Of a DNA stretch of 28,501 nt, positions 11,701-19,929 are shown in pieces. Position 1 is the stretch's first letter, and the number at the start of each line of letters is the position of its first letter. The translations under genes were made by a program, and so were the position numbers. Origin of the DNA: Mnemiopsis leidyi (lineage: Eukaryota > Ctenophora > Tentaculata > Lobata > Bolinopsidae); assembly GCA_000226015.1 (NCBI GenBank), contig JH153586.1, positions 366,551 to 395,051 on the forward strand. The letters run 5' to 3'. The notes beneath the pieces were generated by a model, which did not search any database, had not been told where the DNA came from, and worked only from the letters and a program-made list of their open reading frames with translations.

Positions 11701-11965
11701 TTATCCTCCGGAGGCGGGTTGTACTCAGCGTTGTGTGGATGTGTAATTTTACAGAACTTCTCACCTGTAAAGTTGGGGTTTTAGTTCTTTGTTTGGGATC
11801 AAAACCAGGTTTAAAGTGTTAAAACAAAGTAAGAACGGTTCTTGTTTATTCTAAACAAAATAAACAAATAGATCACTTAATAACAGATAAACTTACAGAA
11901 AAGTTCTTGACCAAAGCCACAAAACAAACATGCGAGCACAAACAAGGCATCATTACAAACACGAT
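5733..11965 (-). CDS. Type I membrane protein with two sushi/CCP domains
   Basis: Minus-strand exons in phase: 11965-11897 (tentative), 11764-11665, 11279-11108, 10857-10726, 6244-6069, 5790-5733 (stop). CCP1 runs from FCKITHPHN through ITMTCADNY and LILNC to DKMC. CCP2 runs from GYCKVAQHP through ITIKCANHT and EYICQQPG to IPSC; it lacks the usual Trp before the fourth Cys. One membrane span follows (SLTILLIIFILTIVCIVGGW), then a cytoplasmic tail of about 38 residues ending SLAESYYMDGGI. The tentative first exon reads FVLACLFCGFGQELF, which looks like a signal peptide, but no ATG lies in that frame in the exon; an upstream exon, or the nearby ATGATG in another frame with a shifted acceptor, could supply the start. 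CCP domains usually bind proteins in adhesion or complement-like settings; the ligand is unknown. Its 4.5-kb intron contains an opposite-strand gene. Confidence 0.8.
5829..5842. promoter_or_regulatory. Perfect X-box palindrome (RFX-type site)
   Basis: GTTGCCATGGCAAC, a perfect 14-bp palindrome matching the RFX X-box consensus. It lies about 40 bp beyond the last-exon acceptor of the CCP gene, in its intron. Function is inferred from the motif only. Confidence 0.5.
6259..6575. repeat. 36-bp minisatellite of X-box-like palindromes, block 1
   Basis: About nine units of roughly 36 bp. Each contains GGTTACTATGGTAACGA followed by CACAAAACAGCAGTTAGAT. The core is an imperfect palindrome (GTTAC-TATG-GTAAC). 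One unit near 6267 reads GTTGC-TATG-GCAAC, so both arms changed together; others mix the two arms. The array starts about 15 bp upstream of the CCP-gene acceptor for the transmembrane exon and ends just before the first copy of the four-pass gene exons. Confidence 0.9.
6792..7173 (+). pseudogene. Duplicate of four-pass gene exons 1-2, start codon lost
   Basis: Exon-like segments 6792-6896 and 7083-7173 are near-identical to 9042-9146 and 9372-9474 of the intact gene. Surrounding intron and upstream sequence is also copied (about 6582-7180 against 8947-9478). The copy keeps reading frame and both donors (CCAG|GTAATG and CCAG|GTAATT). The ATG of the intact copy is AAG here, and a 12-bp in-frame deletion removes TALA from the second membrane span. 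No copy of exon 3 lies between the duplicates. It could be a dead duplicate. It could also be an alternative 5' exon pair splicing to the shared exon 3 at 9820, since the phase (1) fits and the frame is open back to a candidate acceptor CACCTAG at 6774; an upstream exon would then have to supply the start. Confidence 0.75.
7205..7445. repeat. 36-bp minisatellite of X-box-like palindromes, block 2
   Basis: Six to seven units of the same unit as 6259-6575, including GGTTACTATGGTAACGACAC and a last unit ending CTATGGCAACGAC. The two blocks flank the duplicated exon pair, as though the duplicate had landed inside a pre-existing array. Confidence 0.9.
7446..8946. other. Sequence between the exon duplicates, no gene recognised
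   Basis: AT-rich, with no coding exon supported on either strand. It contains a short telomere-like run (listed separately) and a two-copy repeat of about 31 bp at 7858-7921 built on AGTCTATTCCGATAATATAC. Confidence 0.5.
7831..7857. repeat. Short interstitial telomere-type repeat
   Basis: Four consecutive CCCTAA-type units, one with a single mismatch (CCCTAT). TTAGGG is the common metazoan telomere repeat, so this is either a small interstitial telomeric tract or chance. Confidence 0.6.
8947..9478. repeat. Second copy of the local segmental duplication
   Basis: Matches about 6582-7180, starting at TTTGTTGATTTTCAAACTGC and covering upstream sequence, exon 1, intron 1 and exon 2 of the four-pass gene. 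Differences are an extra segment of about 60 bp in the upstream part of the first copy, a 38-bp donor duplication present only here, and the 12 bp of exon 2 missing from the first copy. Similarity stops shortly after the exon 2 donor. Confidence 0.88.
9042..10220 (+). CDS. Four-pass membrane protein with charged repetitive tail, three exons
   Basis: Exons 9042-9146, 9372-9474 and 9820-10220 join in phase to give 202 aa. Start MPRSSIVGAIG. Four hydrophobic spans: about residues 5-30, 40-60, 70-87 and 96-116, the last reading NICMHVVSLVGHLVNATAAY. Both ends are probably cytoplasmic. The tail (about 85 residues) starts with three seven-residue repeats of the type RDRGNET, RDRGHEP, then becomes rich in RE, RD and Y (such as YERERDYGREREYDREYG) and ends NYTTRF. 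I do not recognise the family; the layout recalls MARVEL-like or other tetraspan proteins but no signature is clear. The gene lies on the opposite strand inside an intron of the CCP gene. The ATG is chosen because the body of the protein starts there; the frame is open upstream to a possible acceptor CACCTAG, so an extra 5' exon is possible. Confidence 0.82.
9143..9205. repeat. 38-bp duplication of the exon 1 splice donor
   Basis: CCAGGTAACGTCTCTTC and CCAGGTAACATATCTTC are repeated with donors at 9147 and 9185. The first copy of the gene segment (6893) has only one, so this arose after the larger duplication or was lost there. Between the donors, TTTTTCAG|CGAC...CCAG|GTAAC could define a 17-nt exon, which would shift the frame. 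Confidence 0.85.
10221..10725. other. 3' flank of the four-pass gene, no further exon
   Basis: Contains the likely 3' UTR of the four-pass gene, starting with a GTCACGTGAC palindrome just after the stop, and intron of the CCP gene on the other strand. The first plain AATAAA on the plus strand is near 10892, past the CCP exon, so the two transcripts may overlap. Confidence 0.45.
10688..10717. promoter_or_regulatory. Two tandem E-box/CRE composites
   Basis: CACGTGACGTCAC occurs twice with a 17-bp period (10688-10700 and 10705-10717). Each fuses a CACGTG E-box to a GACGTCA CRE-like core. They lie 8 bp beyond a CCP-exon donor. Regulatory function is inferred from motif content only. Confidence 0.45.
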
Positions 11966-11979
11966 CTGCTCCCAATTAC

Positions 11980-11993
11980 GTTGCCATGGTAAC
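11980..11993. promoter_or_regulatory. X-box (RFX-type) site near the 5' end of the CCP gene
   Basis: GTTGCCATGGTAAC, one base from the perfect palindrome. Related sites occur at 11103-11116, where the motif overlaps the CCP exon donor (reading ATTGCCATG|GTAAC on the minus strand), and at 11616-11629. Position just upstream of the putative signal-peptide exon makes a promoter role possible. Confidence 0.45.
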
Positions 11994-11997
11994 AACT

Positions 11998-13378
11998 CCA
12001 TTTACAATCGGGTATCGTTATAACGTGGACATGGCCGCCTCTCTCGGTCACTCTCAGAACATGATACATTAGGTCTTGGTGCGGTTGTCATGGCAGCCAC
12101 AGCCGAGAGTTAAGATAGCATGGTGAGCTAGGTATTAATGTTCTTATTGTACGTTTAGCGATTTGTCGCGTTTTATAGGGTACTGTAATAAGTTTAATCT
12201 TGATTGGACAACGAGTTTTTCTTTCAACTTTTGAAATAATTACCGGAAGTGGTTACAACCTAATCTAAATTTACAATAGTCTTTCCTTTATAACTTAATA
12301 GTCCCCTCTTAATTCTCATGCCTCTTAAAGAATTGGGACCAAACCCTTCTCACACCTCCAATCTTGGCGCAGGCCGCAGGCGCCAGTTTCCTAAAACTGC
12401 GAGAAAAAACTGTCCTAAAAATTACCATAGCCGTAGCGTTCGGTTCACTCCCTTCTAGTCCCTAAGCCTGAAGATGAGATTCGAGACCATTCTTCGCCAC
12501 AGACAAAACACACGCGCCGTATCAGGTTACTTGTGTGTAATCCAGGAAGAATATTAGTCCCGTGTTTTGTGTAAAGTAGTAGAAACGTGCGGTAAAATAA
12601 ATTCTTCTACTTTCTTATCTGCTCCGTCATGCTGTCGCTACTGGCTGTCTTATCGCTACATATTTTCGGTGGTATTCACATTTAAATGTTACTGGTTACG
12701 GTGTTCTAGTTTATTGCAATTTATTTTTCACAAAAGCTATATTTAAACTTTCTGTTCTTATTCAACTTTTTATTATTCTTAATCTTCGGCGAACGTGGTC
12801 AGCTCCTATTTATCAATTGCTTATTAAGCCTTAACTGGGAGCATTCTGTTTCCTCAAGAGTTTCGAGCCAGTTCTGATTTTCTGACATTTCATGCGACAT
12901 TGCGAACCACAAATATTTGGGTTGAACGAACTCAAAACAAGACAAGATTTGATCAACACTCCAAATCTGAGTTATCAGGCCGGGCCCGGGGAATGTACAC
13001 ACTCTCACGACTACGGGAATTCTTGGCTGGATTAAAATAGCTCATTCCGTCATACGACTTACAGCTCAACATTTCGCGAATATTCACAGAACTGGGTCTA
13101 CACGCAATTAACATAAATCTGAGACGTAAAGTCAACAGAGCATTACACAGAAACGATTAATGATAATTACACGATGTACTTACCTTCTCACATTACACGT
13201 AATTACATGTTACTAAATACCAGACAGTAAACATCACATCTGTACCAATAAACCAATACCCCGTACACACATACCTACACACAAACAGACAGACTGACCC
13301 ATGTTCAGCACGAATTGCCGTGTCACACACACACTCTCTCTCACCGTAATGAGGTTATACCCACCCAGAGCGATATTC
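11998..13378. other. Upstream region of the CCP gene, no confirmed exon
   Basis: Should contain the missing 5' exon or promoter of the minus-strand CCP gene. A minus-strand open frame at 12953-13135 (60 codons, Arg/Ser-rich) has no recognisable domain and is not called. GC content rises locally near 12360 and 12970. Confidence 0.4.
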
Positions 13379-13679
13379 CACGTGTCACATTACACTTTAC
13401 CACGTGCAAGTCTACCACGTGCAGGACGCGATACGTGCACGGTCCGACTAATCTTTCAGCTGCGTATACACGATTGTACATCTACGACGAGCTTGCTGGC
13501 TGCTGCACTACAGCACACACAGAGCGCTACTATTAGCGCGCAGTTGCACGTCAACCATCACGTGCACGTCTCGGACTTGCACGTGCAACGGTAAAGCTGA
13601 GCGGTCACGTGGTGCGGACCGAGCACGTGGGGCTGGTCACGTGGCGTGTCGCGTCACGTGCAACCTCCACATTCACGTG
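13379..13679. promoter_or_regulatory. Dense CACGTG E-box cluster
   Basis: Ten CACGTG hexamers in 301 bp, at 13379, 13401, 13416, 13559, 13580, 13606, 13624, 13638, 13655 and 13674, with further one-base variants such as GCACGT between them. The block is richer in G, C and CpG than its surroundings. CACGTG is the core for bHLH-Zip factors such as MYC/MAX, USF, MITF/TFEB and CLOCK. It lies about 2 kb upstream of the zinc-finger start codon on the plus strand and may be its promoter or enhancer; that link is inference. Confidence 0.6.
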
Positions 13680-15266
13680 CAGCAAGGGAGAACGCGGTCT
13701 CTTTCAACATTCACCGTGTGTGTACGAATTGTCGAGCACAGATATCATATTATGTGAGCGTGTGTACTTATATACTCCTTGCCGTTCCGTCGCGAGTGTA
13801 TACTCTGCCGTTCTTTGCTCCGTGTAATGTAAACTTTTTCTTATCACCCTCCATGTTGTTAATTAAATCTCTTGATGTCGTTACCTTTGTTCTCTGTACA
13901 GTACATTGGCTTTCCGCCAAGTTCGCAGCCGGTACTGTGCTGCAGCGTTTAATTTGTGCTGCGTAAATGTCGTGTAAACGTTTGAGTTTGGACGTATGTA
14001 TTATGTTTGTGTAGGGAATTTGACATCCCGCAGATTACACGTTCTGCTCGAATGTTTAGTGTGCCGTTGCGCTGAGTTCTCCTTTGTCACCAGCATTCGA
14101 TTATTCCATATATGGTAATGTCTCTCAAAGTGGTTGGATATCCCACGTCGTGTTACTCTCTTACCGTGAAAAGATGCGTTGTTCGTGTGAGGGACTTTCA
14201 TTTAACGCTACCTTCACCGATTTTCGTTTACAGCTTTCGCAGGTGCCGCTTTATCCGTGGCCACCGATCTGATGTCTACACGTGTGTTGCTGAGTATCGC
14301 GCATTATGATGTCGTTATTATGATGTCGTCTCTCCGTAGTTTGACAATTTATAAGCGATACCATGTTTTAGGGTACAATGTACTTGTAGCTGAAGAAACT
14401 TCCGCCGTTCGCAGCAGAGAAACTGTTTGCTGCAGAGAAAATATTTGCGCAGAAACTGTTTGCGCAGGCGGTATAATGTACTGCACGGTATAATGTACTG
14501 CACGTTGTGTTGCAATTCTTCTGCCAGCGTAAGAAATGCTATAAGCTCTGTGAAAAATGAGAACTGTTTCCTAATTAAGGTGCAGTCCTTATAATCAGAG
14601 TATACATTAGACGTGATTCAACAGATCGAGTACTAATTAAAGATCCTAATTATGCGATCAATAATGCTATAAATATGTGCTCGACTATCGTTTTGCTCGC
14701 ACGTGAACGTATGGCTCTACGATTTGTGTAAGCGGTCGGTTTTAAACACTGAATGTAATTCAAACGAACGTACAATGTATTGTTATTAAGCATTCTAATA
14801 AATAGTTGGGTTATAGCGGTTTATAAATTATCCAAGTTGATTGCTGGACAACTTTACAGATAGGAATAAGATTAAAGTAAATATTGCTCAAGGGATTGGC
14901 AAGCTTGTCAGCATATATCTTTGGAAGGTAACCATGACTACCGCAGTTTAATTCCGTTCATTTCCCTCATTTGTTTTTATCACTTTATATTCATATGTAA
15001 AGCTTGAACAGGTTTACCAAATAGCCTCTGTATGTATCGGGTCTAGGGAGACTATTTATTTGCTAAATGTGACTGGCAAGAATACATCGACTATCTTTTC
15101 AGGAAATGGTAATTTATCAACATTCCAATCGACATATCTTGACTTATTCCCAACGGAATTCTTGTTAAAATGTAAGAACACAGACACAGCTCAGCCGGAT
15201 ACGAAATAATTATTGAACACTTATAGATATAACATCATGTCTTTTGTACCAAAGTCGATATTTTTA

Positions 15267-15368
15267 CACGTGTACAACCCAAGACAAAGTGCACGTGCGA
15301 CAGTGCAGCTCCCAAGCAGTTTTGCACGTGGGACACCTGCTGCTATCAGATATTTCTCAAGACACGTG
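15267..15368. promoter_or_regulatory. Second E-box group
   Basis: Four CACGTG sites in 102 bp, at 15267, 15292, 15325 and 15363, about 340-440 bp upstream of the zinc-finger start codon. More single sites follow in intron 1 (near 15932, 16255 and 16265). Confidence 0.5.
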
Positions 15369-15447
15369 TCTGACGGTATGTAGGTAGAAACTTGGTAATT
15401 TTGAGCAGTATCTTATCATTTACGACGATGTAACTAATTTGAAGTAA

Positions 15448-15485
15448 ACATCTGTCGGCAAAGAGATTTCTTTGCCGACAGATGT
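15448..15485. repeat. Perfect 17-bp inverted repeat with 4-nt loop
   Basis: ACATCTGTCGGCAAAGA, then GATT, then the exact reverse complement. A transcript would form a 17-bp hairpin. It is shorter than a typical animal pre-miRNA stem. It lies about 220 bp upstream of the zinc-finger start codon. Confidence 0.9.
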
Positions 15486-15703
15486 AAGACTTATTTCAAC
15501 TTAACTGCGTTTTTTTATCTTACAGAAGTTTGTTCTAGCTAACCTGCGAAAGCAAGTACTTCTTTATTTTTAAGTTCGCAATAATATCATCCGTTTTCGT
15601 CCTTACACAGCTTAGCCTTATAACAGTAACTCGAGCAATTGCACACGCAAATTACGTCGCGTATTACATTTTACATAAACAAATTTACCACTCACAGCAT
15701 GTC

Positions 15704-18700
15704 ATGATGACGACCGCTGTTGCTTCAACTCCCATTAAAGTAGAGCTTATAGAGGAGTGCTCCTTTGTCAAGGAAACTAAAGAGGAAAACAGCAGCTCCT
15801 TCATAAACAAAACCGACGATGATACGCAGCAGGTTGAGAAGACAAATGATAAATCTGTTTCTAAACAGGGTGGAGCTAAATGTAGCGGCAAAAATAAGGC
15901 CACGAGGCCAGGTAAAGCATTATTGACAATCCACGTGTGAGATGTTTCTGTCTGTTGGAAAAATTAGAAAGTTATAATGAATACATGATACAAATATCTC
16001 CGGGATTTCGACGCGGGATACAGTTGCTGTAGCGGGATCCCAGATATACCGATAAACCTCTCCACACCGGATAAACCTCTCCCCGTTAACTTGATAAACC
16101 CAGACCAAGCTTGATAAACCCAGCACAGTGTAAGCTGATACTGAAGTTTATCAAGCTGTCACTTTTAATCTTACGGTCGGACACATTCCGTGTATTGCAT
16201 ATAGGATACTTGTGAATTCGTGCATTAATACTCTCTCGCACTGTGACGCGCATTCACGTGATACCACGTGGGTACTACGTGCATGTAAAGTGGTATGTCA
16301 AGTATATCTATACTGTTTAGTTTTACATATCAGTTATATTCCATTCCATATTGTCCATATTGTCTATATTGTCCATATTGTCCATATTGTCCATTCTGCA
16401 ACAAATACAATCTCAGTCAATATGGCGGCAACCACTTTGATCCTTTGTCGAACTCCCGGAGACATTTATATATTGTGTATGGATCTCAAAAACATTCTCA
16501 AAAACGTTTGAGTTAAAGAGGTTTCTTAGTCTACCAGAATCTAGATTTTAACAAACACAACTTCTAGACGCTTATTTAAATCATTTCACAATTTTTTCTC
16601 CAGTATTACCAGAATTAGTTATCGCTGACACGGAGCTGTTTGTCAAGACACTATCTGATGTCGTATCTGACGTGCTCTCTCAGCCCACCCTCCTGCCCCC
16701 TGACGCTGCTCCTTCATCAAATAAACCGGAAAAGTCGCGGGCGACACAAGATTTTCAGGTCAGAGTACGTCAAGAATTTAATAGCTGTTTAGTTAATGAA
16801 GCTTTTTGGTGCATTACTTGGGTATCTGTAATGTTGAAATAACGTATTATTTCCAATTCAGGGTACAACTTTCAAGGGTATAGGTACCCGCTCTAGAGGT
16901 AGGACTGAGAGGACCGAGAAAGGTTACATCACCACACCACCTCGACCCAAGGTAGATTTCTCCCAGAGAAAATAATACTGCACTTACTTTCTAGTACATA
17001 AAGGAGTACTTTCATTCTATTGTATAATTCTCGACCCAAGGTAGATATCTCCCATAGTTAATAATACTGCACTTACTTTCTTGTAAATAAAGTGCCACTT
17101 TTATTCTATTGTTTAAGTCTGGCTTCTACTGAATTAGATCGAGATGAACATCAACTGAACAGATGAATGCAATAATACAAAAAACATTTCCTAATTCCTC
17201 CCAGCGAACCTGCTACAAGACACCCTCCCCCTCCCCTGCCTCCTCCTCCTCCTCCTCAGAACAGAACACCGCCAGCCCCCTCTCCGCCGAACAGCACCAG
17301 ACCGGCTCATCAGATCCGCTAAAACTCGGCTCAGGAGATTCCATAAAACACGGATCACATGACTCAGACCAGACCCAGTCTCCCTCTTCTAGACCCAGTA
17401 GTACTGAGCCGGGCGGGAAACGAGCTCTTAAAGAGCGGATAAACAGTCGGGGGGAGAGCAGAACGACCTCCCCGGAATGTCACACTGAGAATATCAGACA
17501 GAGCCAGGTTTGTGGAATTTCAAATATTTGAAGTTGAGTTTGTAAAAACTCAAGTGTTTGACTTTAAGCAAATGGAATTTCAAATGTTTGGTGTTAGGTT
17601 AAGGGGAATTTCAAGTATCTGAAGTTAAAGTTTTGAAAATTAAATGTTTAGAAGTTGCTCCATAATCATGTTATTAAAGTTAAACAGCAGATGCTATAAT
17701 ATCGACTCTATATCTATATCAGCAACTGTCGGTGAAACTGGATCCCGATAGTCCCACCCCCAATACCAGCTTCGTTCCCAAACAACATCTTTGTTTTAGC
17801 TGCGGCAAGATCTTCTCTCAAAAACTTCACTTGCAGGTGTGTTTTATTTAGATCACGTGACCTCACGTTACGTCACGTAAAATTTAACCAGACGGCAACA
17901 AAGGTTTTAGTGCGACTTAGCATAACCAAAATTATTTTTTACAATCACTATAAATAATTCTCCCACTAGAAATTATACGATATAAATATACTTGTTCAAA
18001 ATATACACAAAACAACAATGGTCTAAATTAACTTAATTAATTTGTTTCAGCGACACATAAAGAGCGTACATTATGGAATTAGAGATAATCTATGTGCATT
18101 CTGCGGTAAAGGGTTCATGCTGAAAAGGTCAGTCCAGTTATAGCTGCTCAGACATACAAAATTAAGGATAAACTTATAACAGAAGTTGTTTTAATCAAGC
18201 CAATTGTAGCATGAGATTAAACATTACTTAATGTAAAATTCCTTTCATTTCAGTCACTTGATGGAGCATATCAGAGCAGTGCACTTCAAGATAAAGAATC
18301 ACGTGTGCCTTTTCTGCGACTGGAAGTTCAACAGAATAGTGAGCACTTCTTTACTTGGTCTACTCATTTGCAGACTCTGAGTCGTTAATCAGTATAATAC
18401 TAAAATAATAATAACTTAATTAAATATAACAATTTAAGTTAATGACTTATTCAAGTTAATCAACTGAACCTAACGCCCTGTAGGGTGATTTGAATCGGCA
18501 CGTAAAGACGGTCCACACAAACGGGAAGAAACCCCGAAAAAGAAGATCTCAGCCCAAGGAGAGTAGCGAGATGGTCTACCACAGGGTTATCTCCGGGAAG
18601 GAAGTGCCGAGAGAAGAACCGAGAGACGAACATGGAATTATCGATGTCGTGGTTAGTCGGGCAAGCTGTTTTGTAAGTTTTTGTGATTACTCCAAACTAT

Positions 18701-19870
18701 ATACAATGTCGTGGTTAGTTGAGCAAGCTGTTTTGTAAGTTTTTGTGATTACTCCAAACTGCATACAATGTCGTGGTTAGTTGAGCACGCTGTTTTGTAA
18801 GTTTTTGTGATTACTCCAAACTGTATACAATGTCGTGGTTAGTTGAGCAAGCTGTTTTGTAAGTTTTTGCGATTACTTCAAACTGTATACAATGTCGTGG
18901 TTAGTTGAGCAAGCTGTTTTGTACTCCAAACTTACATGCAATGTACATTGTACATGATAAAATGTATAATGTACATTCTCCCATGTAGATTGTACATATT
19001 ACATCCAAACATCAAGTCATATGAAACTAGTTAGAATCTCTAAAGCACATATTCCAAGTGCACCCAATTAATTAATTTCCACAAACTAACGTCAGTTTAC
19101 TTTCTCCAGTCAGACGGATCAGATGCGGACTACTCACGCGACTCCGCCCTCTTTGACCAGCCCCTCAGCTCTAACAACGATAATAGGTACTTAATCATTA
19201 TTTGTTAATTAGTAAACTAACTTGAAGTGATTTTCAGCTCTAACAACGATAATAGGTACTTAATCATCAGTTGTTAATTAGTAAACTAACTTGAGGTGAT
19301 TTTCATCCCTAACAACGATAATAAGTTCTTAATCATCAGTTGTTAATTAGTAAACTAATTTGAGGTGATGTTCAGCTCTAACAACGATAATAGGTTCTTA
19401 ATCATCAGTTGTTAATTAGTAAACTAACAAGGTGATTTTCTGCTCTAACAACGATAATATGTACTTAATCATCAGTTGTTAATTAGTAAACTAACAAGGT
19501 GATGTTCAGCTCTAACAACGATAATATGTACTTAATCATCAGTTGTTAATTAGTAAACTAACAAGGTGATTTTCAGCTCTAACAACGATAATAAGTACTT
19601 AATCATCAGTTGATAATTAGTAAAGTTACAAGGTGATTTTCAATCATAATTACTGATTAATCTCTCTGTAAACTTGTTACTGATTGATCTGACACTCATT
19701 ATTTCAGTATGTCGCCGACTGAGCAAGCACCACTGTCCCTAACGGACCGTTACTTGTCGGACTACAAGAAGAGACTGCTCGAGATGGAGAACGAGAGAGG
19801 GGAGAAAAACGGGAATAGCGGATCTGAGGATTTGGAGGTGGGTGAAAATAAGCAGTGGATCGTTATTTAG
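15704..19870 (+). CDS. C2H2 zinc-finger protein with three fingers, ten exons
   Basis: Exons: 15704-15911, 16604-16758, 16862-16951, 17205-17507, 17723-17836, 18051-18127, 18254-18338, 18484-18651, 19110-19186, 19708-19870. All phases agree, giving about 479 aa. The N-terminal half is low-complexity, with a Pro/Ser run (PSPSPASSSSSS). The fingers lie at about residues 276-297 (CFSCGKIFSQKL...H...H), 305-326 (CAFCGKGFMLKS...H...H) and 334-355 (CLFCDWKFNRIG...H...H), each C-x2-C-x12-H-x4-H. A basic nuclear-localisation-like stretch, KKPRKRR, follows. Introns interrupt all three fingers shortly before the first His. The product is probably a nuclear DNA-binding regulator; target unknown. The last exon could instead splice at GAG|GTGGGT (19837), but reading on gives a stop at 19868-19870 and AATAAA at 19924. 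Donors of exons 3, 8 and 9 are tandemly duplicated. I do not recognise an orthologue. Confidence 0.88.
16107..16158. repeat. Short inverted repeat in intron 1
   Basis: AGCTTGATAAAC is repeated as GTTTATCAAGCT with a spacer of about 26 bp, within a stretch holding several more GATAAACC units from 16050. Confidence 0.7.
16345..16395. repeat. 9-bp tandem repeat
   Basis: Five to six units of CCATATTGT in intron 1 of the zinc-finger gene. The Tyr/Cys-rich frames across it are repeat translations. Confidence 0.9.
16941..17118. repeat. 89-bp duplication of the exon 3 splice donor
   Basis: CTCGACCCAAGGTAGAT occurs at the end of exon 3 (donor at 16952) and again with its donor at 17041. The copy runs through most of the short intron (shared AATAATACTGCACTTACTTT). 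The exon sequence encoding RPK is thus repeated inside the intron with a usable GTAGAT. Confidence 0.9.
18644..18922. repeat. 62-bp array copying the exon 8 splice donor, five copies
   Basis: Starts at 18644, 18706, 18768, 18830 and 18892, with an exact 62-bp period. Each unit contains ATGTCGTG|GTTAGT. The first is the true end of exon 8 (donor at 18652). Four units also contain a consensus GTAAGT (TTTTGTAAGTTTTT). No acceptor-like AG precedes the exon-derived part, so the units offer alternative donors but not microexons. Confidence 0.93.
19168..19620. repeat. 67-69-bp array copying the end of exon 9, seven copies with microexon-like units
   Basis: The core AACAACGATAATA starts at 19173, 19242, 19311, 19380, 19447, 19514 and 19581 (period 69, then 67). 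The first is the exon end (AATAG|GTACTT, donor at 19187). GT is kept in all copies. In copies 2, 4, 6 and 7 TTCAG stands exactly 18 nt before the GT, giving candidate microexons 19238-19255, 19376-19393, 19510-19527 and 19577-19594. Each starts and ends in phase 2, so inclusion would add SSNNDN (or close to it) without changing frame. Copies 3 and 5 have lost the AG. Confidence 0.92.
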
Positions 19871-19923
19871 TTTCACTATAGTGCTGATATGATGTTGTTT
19901 ATCTCTGAACTGTGAGACTGAGA

Positions 19924-19929
19924 AATAAA
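19924..19929 (+). promoter_or_regulatory. Polyadenylation signal
   Basis: AATAAA lies 54 bp after the proposed stop of the zinc-finger gene, supporting exon 10 as the terminal exon. Confidence 0.55.

Larger units (their letters stand above)
13680..15703. other. Upstream region of the zinc-finger gene
   Basis: No coding exon recognised. It holds a perfect 17-bp direct repeat, GGTATAATGTACTGCAC, at 14470-14503, and GCAGAGAAACTGTTTGC-like repeats just before it. A second E-box group and a perfect hairpin are listed separately. A 5' UTR exon may lie here. Confidence 0.4.

Noticed and set aside
12799-13135. Minus-strand frames as a 5' exon of the CCP gene
   Set aside because: No signal peptide, no CCP cysteines, and no donor whose phase fits the next exon.
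13301-13966. Overlapping open frames of about 70-106 codons in the E-box region
   Set aside because: Locally raised GC content lengthens random frames; no domain, no splice partner and two competing frames.
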